From Trichinella spiralis (taxonomy: Eukaryota; Nematoda; Enoplea; Trichinellida; Trichinellidae): a stretch of DNA of 64,000 nt. The stretch covers positions 4,682,488 through 4,746,487 of the forward strand of contig CM012955.1 of NCBI GenBank assembly GCA_000181795.3, read 5' to 3'. A program made the position numbers and the translations under genes. Position 1 is the stretch's first letter; the number at the start of each line of letters is the position of its first letter. Positions 11,527 through 22,709 of the stretch are shown here, piece by piece. The notes beneath the pieces were generated by a model. It searched no databases, was not told the origin of the DNA, and saw only the letters and a list, made by a program, of their open reading frames with translations.

Positions 11527-12866
11527 GTTGTGCAGCAGATGGTGACAAATTGCGCGTCGATCGCATGGCGTTTCGTGTTGATCGAGAGCTCTGTAGCCTG
11601 GGGCATTTTCCTCAACGCCTACGATTCTTATCTTTTCGTTTCGTTGCACTGGCCGAGTGTTTTTGCTTACTTCGTTTTGGTGAAGTTGGTCAAATCAAAT
11701 CAGATGCTGTGAATCAGGAACACAAATAAGCAAGCAATGAACCGACGAAGAAGTTCAATCTGACAGGACAGATGGAGAGAATTTGTTCAAAGCTGGCCTC
11801 TGAATCAGCAACGTTAGCTCGAAGTTGGCATGTTAAACTTTACACAAATGTATTTTCATTTCATATCAGTCAGTGGTTGTCAAAGTTGTGTTAACTGCGA
11901 CCCACGTTTTGAACAGCAATCGAATAATCCAGCAGAACACGAAAAGCTGATTCGCTTCGATCATTTTCGTGCTATCAAATGAAAATTATGAACTTAATTT
12001 CATTAATATTTATTTCATCATGGGGCACATGCCAAGGATGGACTTCGGTTTCATTTGTCTTCATTACCCACCGCATATCCTCTCACATGTGCCGTACGAA
12101 CTCTGACGCATTTACCCCCCAGTTCAGAGCTTTGTCTTTTACACAGCCATCCATCGAGCGTGTTGAGCAATTTCCTTGTCTCGAAAGCCACAACCCTCAT
12201 TTTCTCGGCTAACTTCAACTCGATTTTGCCAGTCACCATTCATCGCTGTGGAAATGATTTGTTTCAGACACTTATTTTCTCTCCATTCGTTCATTCAATC
12301 AGACTCATTTAATTTTTTTTTGCATTCTCTGGGCTGATAGTAGTGGTAAAAAGACGATCACTGGCCTAATTATATTATTACTTATGCAAAGTATCGCAAC
12401 AAATTATCGTTGTTGTTTTATTTCCACTTTTGAATTTTCATTCCATTTCAACCATTCCATATTAAAAAATAACCCTTACAGTAGGATATTTTGAATATGA
12501 AATGTAGGTATTAAACAAATAAATTTTTTCTCATTTACAAGGAGGGGAAAGTTTGATTGGCAAACGTGGAAACAGAACTGTGTCGCCTATTTGAAATTTG
12601 CATTGTTGCTCTATTTGATCTGTTGCGCGCGAGGTCAGTGTATTGGACGTTCAGAGGTACGTTTGGAAAATGTCGACTTTTGCAAAAATGCTCGGAGGAC
12701 GTAAAAAAAATTTACTACAGATTTCGATCAAATTGATATCCGTTGGTATTGAAGTTGAAAAATAATTCATTGATCAAACATATTCATTTTGATCATTGCT
12801 GTTGATAAAGTAACAAACAGATGCTGCACAAATGCAATAAGATGGATATAATCAGCAATACACGAA

Positions 12867-12867
<1 letters not shown>

Positions 12868-12897
<30 letters not shown>

Positions 12898-12906
12898 AAG
12901 AAGAAG
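12868..12906 (+). repeat. (GAA)n microsatellite
   Basis: About 13 near-perfect GAA/AAG units. Confidence 0.95.
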
Positions 12907-13048
12907 GAAAAACAAAGAAAACAAAACAGAAAAGAGAAAAACTTCAGTGTAGTAATAAAAGATGGCTTTTTTGTCGCCTACTGTTGAAGTTGAAAAAAAG
13001 AAGAACCGTCTTGGAACAGGAGCTGAACACAGTAAATAAGTAAATAGT

Positions 13049-13115
13049 ATATGGATATGGATATGGATATGGATATATATATATATATGGTACAAGACAA
13101 GACAAGACAAGACAA
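13049..13115 (+). repeat. (GGATAT)n, (TA)n and (ACAAG)n microsatellites in succession
   Basis: Three adjoining short tandem arrays with different units, directly 3' of the zinc-finger gene. Confidence 0.9.
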
Positions 13116-13424
13116 AATGATTCAACCGTTTCTATTTTCCCCTTGTTTGAATAAAAAATTACCTGTAAAAACGAGACACTTGAAACGAGAGCTTGTGTTT
13201 CTGCCGTTACCACCAGAACAGCCAGCAAGTGTAAATACTGTTTGCGCATATGTGCACCAGAATAAGCATAAGCATACAGTGCTGGAAAAATTTTTCAAAC
13301 TGAAATTTATCGTTTAAGACCCACGGGTGTGCTCTGAGGAAGTTTGCAATGAACAAAAAAATAAAATAAACGAGGATCACGATGATAATATAATAATAGA
13401 TCCATTCATGAATGGCGGCTTGTT

Positions 13425-16400
13425 TCAGGCAATTAGCTGCTGTGGACGCAGAGGCACGGCACTGGTGGATTCGTTGCCGGTTCCAGTTGCATTTGTGGCA
13501 CTGGTGCTTGAGGTCTGGGATTCTACCACAGAAGTAGGCGGTGGACCAACGGAGGAGGATGTGTTGTACAGACAACGTGACATCGGCGATACCATCGTCG
13601 GCAAATCGTTCAACGAGCTCAGGGCGCTGTATTTGAAGTGGGTTTTCATGTGGACTTTCAAATTGTCTTTGCGCGAAAAGAACCGTCCACAAACTTCGCA
13701 CGGAAACGGCTTGTCGCCGCTGTGCTGACGTTGGTGATTGCGCATCTTGGCTGCGGTCGGAAATTCCCGTTGGCACTTTGAGCACTGGTGAATTCTCGAG
13801 CCCATGTGCACGTGGGAATGCCCTGAAAGAAATTTCAATATCAAAATCAGTATGACAAACAGCTACAGACTCTGCAAGCTGAAGTGTATGGGCATGGACA
13901 CAAAAATTACAAAAAAATAAAATCCAACCGAACCAACCTTGAAGTGCACTGGGCGAATGGAACACTTTGGAACAGTGAGGACATGGATGCGAACCACGTT
14001 GCTGAGAACTGGCCGAACGCGACATCGTCCGTGCTGCTTTTGCTGTTACTGCTGCTGCTGCTGTTGTTGTTGTTGTAGTTGGAGTAGTAGTAGTAGTAGT
14101 TGTTGTAGTTGTAGTTGTAACTGTAGTAGGAGTTATTGGTGCGGATACTGCAGTTGTTGTTTTTGATGCTGAAATTTTTGCCATTTTTGCCGGTAACACT
14201 GCCGGTGGAGACGACGACAGCCGCTTGCTACGGGTCTGACGTGCACCGGCGGCAGTAGTGGACAATGGAACGCCAGAGTCGGGTTCTGCTTTCACCGACA
14301 GTTCGACAGACGTTGCAGTTGGAGTCAGGGGGGCGGTGGTCGTCGAGGCGACGGCGGCCATGGCCGAACTGAACAGTGCCAGAATTTGTTTCACCTTTTC
14401 CGAGTCGTCCGGAAAAGCGGTCCAGGCGAGCAGTTCGAGAGCCGAGGCGGCCGCCGGATCCCCGCCCTTGGCGGCCGTACAGACCGACAAGTGGGATTGG
14501 AAAGCGGCCAAATCTGGCACGCTTTGACCGCAGAAGCAGTAACGCACAGTGGTTTCGTCAGAGGGCGTGGTCGAGGTTTCGGCACCGCGTCCGTGTTCCG
14601 CCAGAGTGTGGTGGTCGAGTTCGGCCCGGAAAAAGAAACGCCCACCGCAGGTCGAACACTGATAGGGTCGGTCTTCGGGGCGACTGTGAGCCGACGTGAT
14701 GTGCTGCTGCAAAGTCTGCGGCAGTGGAAATGCCGTGGCGCACAAGTAGCACTGGAAGCCCGAACCGCCCGAAAACGAGTGCTCAATCAAGTGGCACTGC
14801 AGTTTGGCCGGCGAGATGAACACCTTCTGGCAGAGCATGCAACGAGGATGCAGGCCGTCGCCAGGAACGTGAGCTTCAGTTTTGCTTGACACCAAATGCT
14901 GACGTGGCCAGTGGTTGTACGAAGCGTTGTCAAGGCGCAGGTGGAATTTTGCGTGCGTGTGCATTTCGACCGTCGAAAGCAGGCTCTGCTTGCAGATGAT
15001 GCACGCCGGCGCAACTCCTCCTGTAGCGTTGCTGTTGTGCGTGCGGACGTGGGCGAAAAATTGCTCGACCGACCCAATCGGCGCCCGGCACACGGCGCAC
15101 GTTTCCGAATGGACCACTTTGCAGTGTTGCAGTTTGTGTTGGGCGAGTTCGATCAGGCTGGAGCATTTCTTGTCGCAAATGTTGCACTTGTTGTTGCCGT
15201 TGTTGACCGGCGAGCCGGGACCATTGTCCAGTTGCTGTGGTTCTTCGTCGGACGTGGAAGTCTGGATCCCGTGCTCGTTGGGAACACGCTGCTCGTATAA
15301 GTGTTGCCCAGAGAACGAGTTGGAGCAGAGGGGTGAACACTGGAACGCGGCGTGGCTGTGCGCTCTGTACTCCGCTTCTGAGTCGAAAGCCAAACAACAT
15401 ACAGTACAATAGTAGTGGGGCTCCGGTGGACTCGGGCTGCACTTCCTGCTGTTGTTGTTGTTGCTGTTGGCGGTGGTGGTGGTGTTGGTGTTCAACATGT
15501 GCGCCAAACGGACGTGGGCCAGAAATTGGTCACCAGAATCGAAAGCCGCACCGCAAGCCCGACACCGGTGGCGCACTTGCTCGTCCACGTGCGCCGCGAC
15601 CAAATGGCGCTGCATGTCAGCCCGTGAATCGAACAAGCTGCCGCACAGCGAGCACCGGTAAGCATGCACGGCGTGCACTTGGAACATGTGCTCGTTCAGT
15701 TCGTCGGCTCGTGGGAACCAACGCCCGCAGGCTTGACAACACTGCCGACATTCTTTTTGCAAATAATGAGTGAGCAGGTGAGAGTTGAGCCGGTCGTCGG
15801 ATTCGGCCACAAGACCGCAGAGGTGGCAGCGGCGCCCACCAGCGGTTTGTCGAAGCGCCGGCATCTGGCCAGTGAACATCCTCAACGGGTTCAACGCCGT
15901 GTCGCACTGGCCGCACTGGTATGCCTGGGCGTTGGCGCTGGCGCCGTCAACCGCGGCGGCGGATTTACGGTGCGCGGACGAGGCGTGGCAGTGGAGCGCC
16001 AGAATGCTGTCGAAGCAACGACCGCAAAAATCGCAGTCGTACGTCGGGTCGGCGCTGATCGGAGGCAATTGTAAATCTTTCAAAGAATGCTTGTGCAGGG
16101 TGTGCTTTTGCAAATCGCCCACGTTCGCTTTCAACTCGCCACAAAAGCCGCAACTGTACGCCGTTGCTGTGTTCGACGAGGGCCAGCTGTCTACGCCGGC
16201 TGTCAACGAGGGCAGGGTCGAAGCCAGTTCGTTGAACTGAGACAGCAGTGGTCGATCTGTTGTACCGCCGTGGTGCGCGGCTTCCAAGTGGGCTTCGAAC
16301 GCCTCGGACGAGTCGAAGTTCAACGAGCACAACACGCAGCAAGCATACTGGGCCCCAGTAGTGGAAACAGACCCGGACCGTTCGGCGTTGGAAACGTCCG

Positions 16401-19400
16401 GCGCCGAATCAGACCTCTTTGGCACGCTCAAACCGTGCATCGACTGGGCGTGGGCTAGCAGCGTTTCACCGACAGAGCGGGCGTCGCAACGGAGCTGGGA
16501 TGGATTTTCAACATTGGATATGCTTACCAACGGCGCTTCTTCATATTCCTCCTCCTCCTCCTCCTTCACAATAATAATCGGGGATGACGGTTCGATCTTG
16601 TCCTCGACGTCGGGCTGTGCCGCATCCTGTGCCGGGGCTTCATTACTGTGATACACCTTGAAAAGAAAAATACAACTCATTAATCAGAATTGTCGAAAAA
16701 TATCCATTTTGAAAATGCTAACCTGCAAATGACTTTCCAGAGCAGAATTGGAATTGAATCCACGCTGACAGAGAACGCACACAAAAGCATACTTTGATAC
16801 TTCGTGAGTTTTCATGTGCAATTTCAAATGATCCGACCTAGAAATTGGAAAACATCATCATATTTAAAACAGGGGACAGGTGTAAATCCAAAGCGATGCT
16901 GAAAACTGTAACAAACACGCATACTTATCAGTCGAACAAAACATCCAAAAGTACATTTGGACGACAAAAAAATTTTCAAAGTTGTCAAATTTGTCCAAAA
17001 GTCGACAAAAAAATCCTATTGGAAAACATTTTCAAGAAAGTACGAATTAATTATGGGCACATTATTATCTATTAGTAATCCAAATAGTAATGTAAATTAT
17101 TCAATTTAACAACAACGGCTCTCTCTGTTCTAGACTGCATAACCGACAAATGTAAATTTTCTACTTTTGATAAGCTGAACATTTTCAGACTAAAACTTTT
17201 TGATACAACCCTGATGAATTATTAATTGAAAATTAAATATGGAACAATCAACAACCATCGCTAAAAAACAGTAATAACAGTTATTGTTGTATGTACAAAA
17301 AGGTTTTCCAAATGAAACTCCTTATTGTGATTTCTATTTCTTTTTACAACTCGGTAATCAAAAGAAAATCCAATAAATACATTCTCTTCAACCTGAAAGC
17401 TCGGCTACGCGTAAAAGTTTTTACAATCAAGCAATAAACAAAGTATTAAATAAATAATTATATATATAAGTGAACGAACGCGCACTGTTGTCACGAAAAC
17501 ATTAATTGAATCTAGAAGAAATTTACCTAAAAAATCTCGAATCACACATTGTACATTTGTACTTTCGTTGACCCGAGTGCAACTTGTGGTGGCGATTCTG
17601 CGACCGCTTGTGCTTGAAACCTTTGCCACATATATCACACCTGTATGGCATCATTTCTGCGTGTTCCTGAAAATTGTGCTCATTGAGAGCAAATGAAAAT
17701 TGAAAACAACAAGCTTACTTGTTCGTGATTTTTCAAGATACCGGCCGTTGCAAACGAACGAGAACAATAGCTGCAAATAAACATACCACCACCGTTTCTT
17801 TGCACATTCGAATTTTCAGTACTACTGGTAACGGCTTTCTTCCTCAAAGTGACGCCGCTTGAAACTGGCGGTGACGCCGCATCAGTTAAAACGATCGGCA
17901 TCTCGACCGCTTCGTCCACTTCAGCTGTTGTAGCTGTTGCAAAGATCAAAGTTCACTATTCTCAAATTATCAAGTCAGAAAAAGTAACTTGACCAAAGGA
18001 AGCCCTCCAGCTGTTTAGAGTCAGGGGCGCCAAGGTGACCCTTGACCCATCTCGCAATCAAAAACATGGCAAATTAAGTTCAAAAGGGCAGCAATTGGGG
18101 AACGTGAAGGGCATACGGATCGATCAATCGCCTATTATTATTATTATATTACCATTATCATTATGCACAAGTCAATCATGCTCGGTTCGTGCTTTGTGCC
18201 CGTATTACTGTATGCGAATAATATTTGCAAAGCGTCCATCAATACTGCAAAGCCAAATGAACGACAAAATGCTAAATAACGCTGCGGCTACTAGGAGACT
18301 TGTGGGTCAGCCACAGCAGTGACAACTATGCAAACCAGGACGGCTTAAAAAACGTCTGCTTTACACCAGCCAAATGCTTGTTAATATAATAGAGGAACCC
18401 TGCAGATGAACTGCAGCAAATGACCTGGGAAAACTGTAGGCTGCGCCTAAACTAATAATACAAGAACCTACGTAAACAACTTTGGAAACCCATGCCACCC
18501 TTGACACAGAGCAGTCTCTTTATGACCCATTTTGGTAGCCATCTCTCGGACAGATTACAAATACAGTCAAAAAGCCAAACGCTAACAATCAAAACACCTC
18601 TCTGTATTGGGCTATAATAATTTAAATAAAAAGATAGAAAATAACATCTACTGTAATATGTTGTTCAATTAACACAGCTGCGTATGAGTGGATGTAATTT
18701 AGTTAGAGGAGAACCGACTTCAGAGATTTATTGTCTTTCAAAATTACATTCCCAGTACAGAAAGAAGAAGAAGAAGATCAATCAATATGTTAAAATTAGT
18801 GATTTTGCTAAAAATATCTCGAGATCCATTTCTCCTTCTCTTCTACTATTCTGTTAATCTTCCAATTGCAATTCTTTCGATTCCATTCATTTGCGTGAAA
18901 CATGTTGTTCTTACTTCACGAATTTGAAATACAAAATCACACACACACACACCCTCTCTTTCTCTGTTGCATTTGACAATTTGCTAGCAAATAAAATCAT
19001 AATTCTATCATTCTGCTGGCTTAATCAAGTGATGATTATTTGCTTCTCAGTTGGATTTTCATTATCATGTCAAAAAATTTTCAAAACCTCTCTCTCAAAG
19101 GGGTTAAATATGTTAAATTTTTTTGTTTCAAAAATCAATCTTCATGAAATGCCAGATAATGAAAAGGCTACTGTTCTATATTATTATTCTTATTCTTATT
19201 CTTATTCGTTGCTGTGTGGGTTTAGTTTTCAAACGTTCAGTTAGGTACATGTCAGTTGGTAGAGACAAGGCATTCAATGTCTGGCAAAAGAAAACAGGTG
19301 ACGCCAACTGCCCCTTTCGAAAGTGCACCCATCATAGCAGATGGCGCGTTAAAAAAGCACGCCTGGGAGCGGGCCATCAGCCTGGCGCCCGCGGCTTTCG

Positions 19401-21372
19401 TCTGCTCAATCCATCGTTACGGCTTGACGGCGGCTAATTGCAGCTGTCACGAAGCTGGCCGTCATCAAGTCCAGTATAAAACGCAGATGGCTTCTTCAGC
19501 CCGCGTTCTGGGCACCAGGTGACGGCCGCTTAAATAGAAAGTCGATAAGCAAGACGAGGTTGGCCAGCGCAAGGTATTTCGAGAATGCACTGTCTCCTTC
19601 TTCTCCTCGGCAGAGGCATAAAATCGATCGATGATCGTCACCAGAATGAGTGAAAGGCTCTAGTCTGCTGGTGCATTATTAGCTGGAGAAACCGTCGTTG
19701 CACCCGAGCGTCCAGCAGCAATGCGTTAAACAGCAAGCAGCAGGAGGATCAGAAGCAAACAACCAGTCGTTACCCTGCTGTTATTATCCCATAGTACACG
19801 ACACCGCTAGTCACTTTCTAAGCTACTTGAACAATCGATTCCAATCAATAAAACATAGCTTTACAACAAGCCAACTGTTTATCCACAGCTACATCCAACA
19901 TGTTTGTTTGGTCATATATATATATATATAAATATTTGCTTATTTGTGGAAAATGTTTTATGATTTTATGAAAAAGGATATAAAAAGAAAAAAATTATAA
20001 ACAGTTGTGTGCTTATTAGATAAAAATGACGCTGATGGAACAAACGGCATCGGCCAAACGCGTTGGTTTAACATTTCTAGGGTGCCGGATGTGCGTCATG
20101 CGGAAAAACTGAGTCGATCAATCCAGACCAACATTGGGCATCGCCGACGCACACACTAAGCACACAGACGACGAACAACAAACGAACTCGCAAAACATGG
20201 GTGGGACATGCATGTTCACTCAGTTATAAATGAAAATGAGGAACGAAGACTAACTAATGCGCGTTTTGCATCTCAGCTGAATAATGACTTTCCCCTATCG
20301 ACGGCAAATCTAATCAAGCTGAATCAATCCACCGGGATGATCGAGAACGCCCGTCGGTCGGGTACCCTGGAGGCATTGTTTCGGCAAAACGATTTCCCCA
20401 ATGACCAAAGGACAGAACAACGTTGTTCAAAGCGAAGAAAAGAAAAAAATATATGTATACAGTTGACCCACAACATGAGAAAACAGTGAAATTTAAATAA
20501 AATTGTTTGTTTTTTTCTTGAATATGAAATTCCCATCTCTCTGGAAACGGTTCATCTATTTGTCAAGCATAAGTAAACAGAGAAAATGAATAAAATTGCA
20601 CAATTTGATCGTTATCAGTTGATGCAAATTTTCTTTTGTTTCCACCAAACAGCAACCGTTATCTGACCTATGCCCCGTATGAAAATGTTCGATAAGACTA
20701 TTCTGTACAAGTAGAAGATGACAGGCGTCAGTAAATTGCTACCTCGACTAGCCGCTGCGGCTGCTGTTCCATTAGGAGGAACATCGATTATCCTCTAATA
20801 AGCTGGTTGAAAAAGAAGAGCGGAAAAGCAGAACAGAACCAAAAGTGAAGCTCGGTATGTATCTATCTTTCAGTTAGTTGCTAGCTAGCTTGTGTTTGTT
20901 CTTCAACTATTCACAAACCGATTGGTAGTGTTCTACTTGCCTGGAGCAGTTCAGTTAGTCGAACGATTATCATTCATGCATGAATTGATTTTCAAGAGTT
21001 ATAAATGTAGCTTTGAAAGAAAAAAAATCCGTTGAAACAAAAAGGGATACTTTTTTTTCCATATCAATTGAATTTAAATTTCACGCTATTGAGATGATGA
21101 AATTTGAAGAAGGGGAAAAATTGGAAGCAAATTTGCAAAAAAAAATCAACGACAACAGGTGCATGAAAAATCGATAACCGTTGCCGCTGCAGGGAATGGA
21201 CGGATGGATATTGTGAATGCGAAGAAACTGACGTTTGGTCAATTTTAGCAGGGAAAAGGGTCAAGTTGGTCAGATGAGAAGAAAAGTTGGAAAAAGAAAT
21301 TATATTAAAAAAAATACAGCATATCTTACCGACGATCAGTTGAACCGGCTTGGATTGCTTCCTCCTCGACAT
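13425..21372 (-). CDS. ZNF423/ZNF521 (OAZ) family multi-zinc-finger transcription factor
   Basis: Six exons: 21372-21330, 17933-17719, 17666-17527, 16837-16723, 16656-13938 and 13822-13425. Every phase agrees and the product has 1209 residues (human ZNF423 about 1284). Exon 1 encodes [14 protein letters not shown], the N-terminal NuRD-recruiting motif of the SALL, FOG, BCL11 and ZNF423/521 proteins. Fingers 1-4 follow (residues about 65-180), with [12 protein letters not shown] and [12 protein letters not shown] as in the human proteins. About 23 C2H2 fingers are visible, some degenerate. [14 protein letters not shown] near residue 790, then TLQQHI and FFFRAEL, matches the last vertebrate finger group. 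A Thr-rich tract lies near residues 1008-1035. Three further fingers (about 1060-1150) follow, one split by the last intron. The protein is nuclear; vertebrate homologues bind DNA, SMADs and EBF. The vertebrate finger preceding finger 1 appears to be missing. Confidence 0.88.
17934..21329 (-). other. 3.4 kb intron 1 of the zinc-finger gene
   Basis: The donor GTAAGATA follows the NuRD-motif codons and the acceptor is GCAACAG at 17934-17940. Inside are a (CA)n run near 18940-18953, a (TATTCT)-like run at about 19180-19208, a (TA)n run at about 19914-19929, and two GC-rich islands at 19260-19560 and 20040-20420. Those islands could be enhancers or alternative exons. The island at 19276-19522 has a plus-strand open frame starting MSGKRKQ but no recognisable product. 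Confidence 0.6.
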
Positions 21373-21769
21373 TGCTGGACGTTGAACAACGAGTTAGCTA
21401 GCTTGGCTAGCTTGCAAGAGCAGGACAAAATTGATAAATGGAAACGCAAAGCTAAGACGACAGTGGGCGCTAAACTGGGCAGAGATTGTTGACCAATTGG
21501 GGAAGGTCGCGCCGGTCAGCGCTACAGCTGTCCCAAACAAGTGAGGGGTTTTTTGGTAGCAGAAACGCGTGGCCGCCTGCTGCGAATACAAATCCACTGG
21601 CGACTTTATTATTACGACGGGTTGAATTATTCTTTATTTTTTTTCCTGACGTTCTGTTTCTTTTACCAACTTTTTATTCGTTTTCAACAGGCAAACGCAC
21701 GCACGCAAGCACACACTTGTAAGCTTTGAAAATTGCTAACAACTAAGCTATGTGTGCACACGCACGCGT

Positions 21770-22214
21770 ACGACAACGACAACGACAACGACGTTGGTCA
21801 ATCCAGTGACGAAAAGCTAAAACAGCTAGAATCAGTCAGTCAGTCAGTCAGTTATTCAGGCAAGCAGGCAGGCAGGCAGGCAATTCAATAAACTAGCGTG
21901 AACCCACGAACTCCCAGCGGGCAACTGACGCAACGTTAAATTACAAGTCGACAACGGCCAGGAATTGATAGATAAAGCTTGGCCGGCTTAGCGAGAAAAA
22001 GCAAGCAGCAAGCAAGCAAGCAAGCAAGCATGTAAGCACGCGCGCGTATAAAGAGGAAATAGCCGGTCGGTCACAAGATTTGAGCCAGGCCAACCGAGGA
22101 ACGGGAAACCAGGCGCGTTTGCACGAACGCAGTCGACGAACGGCGCTTTCTCAACTGAACACAACCATCACAAGCTAGCAAGCAAGCAAGCTAGCCAGCT
22201 AGCTGGCTTGCTTG
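21770..22214. repeat. Cluster of short tandem repeats upstream of the zinc-finger gene
   Basis: Within 450 bases are (ACGACA)n at 21770-21793, (CAGT)n at 21833-21852, (CAGG)n at 21864-21881, (AGCA)n at 22001-22030, and an AGCAAGC/AGCTAGC block at 22171-22214. The last block is close to an inverted repeat and could form a hairpin. The cluster begins about 400 bases upstream of the start codon, so it lies in the promoter or 5' UTR region. Confidence 0.75.
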
Positions 22215-22670
22215 AAGCGGAAAAGCTGAAACATTCACATTCAAAGCACCAATAATACACGACGACGTGACGGTGGCGTTGCACATTTCGCAGCGGATGA
22301 AATGCTAATTGAAAATTATCAACCCAACAGAACAGTCAATTTACAATTTTCAAACATTATATTATATAAATAGAAATTTGAAAAAAAATTATATCAAAAT
22401 GAAACATTTTTTCAAAAAAACAGCAACAACAACTACTACTACTACAATTAGCTTATTTGTACAGAAAATTGAAAATTTATTTAAAAATTGAAATGGTTGG
22501 CTGGTTAGTTGGTTGGCTGGCCAAGATGCAGTTGAGCAATGCTAAGGATAATATAGCGTACGACGACGAACAGCTAGCAAACAAAGTAAATAAAACTGGA
22601 AAGAGTGACTGAGTGTGTGTGTGAGCAAAAGCGCGTGATAAAGTGAAACAAAGAAATAAAGGAAAATGGA

Positions 22671-22709
22671 AGGAGAGAGAGAGAGTGAGAGAGAGAAAAA
22701 GAAAGAGAG
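22671..22709. repeat. (GA)n-rich tract
   Basis: GA dinucleotide-rich run with a few interruptions, about 1.3 kb upstream of the zinc-finger start codon. GA tracts can bind GAGA-type factors; function here is inference. Confidence 0.6.

Larger units (their letters stand above)
11061..13424. other. Intergenic region with short tandem repeats
   Basis: 11.3-12.3 kb is GC-richer than its surroundings and has several overlapping open frames on both strands, none with clear splice signals or a recognisable product. 12868-12906 is a (GAA)n run. 13049-13088 is a (GGATAT)n run passing into (TA)n, followed by an (ACAAG)n run at about 13092-13115. This last stretch forms the 3' flank of the zinc-finger gene. 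Confidence 0.6.

Noticed and set aside
12051-12239. Minus-strand frame MVTGKIELKLAEKM, 62 codons
   Set aside because: Coding-like composition, but no splice sites or family; several overlapping frames are open in this GC-richer patch.
12671-12766. Plus-strand frame MSTFAKMLGGRKKN resembling the start of an ESCRT-III (CHMP4) protein
   Set aside because: Resemblance covers about ten residues, no downstream ESCRT-III exon is visible, and it lies at the 3' side of the zinc-finger gene.
13939-14170. Plus-strand Cys/Leu-rich frames over the zinc-finger gene
   Set aside because: They are the opposite-strand reading of the Thr-rich and trinucleotide-biased coding sequence.
22531-22550. A further TTGAGCAA word resembling the hairpin-cluster seed
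   Set aside because: No TTGCTCAA-like partner nearby, so no hairpin. The same holds for the word near 12160.
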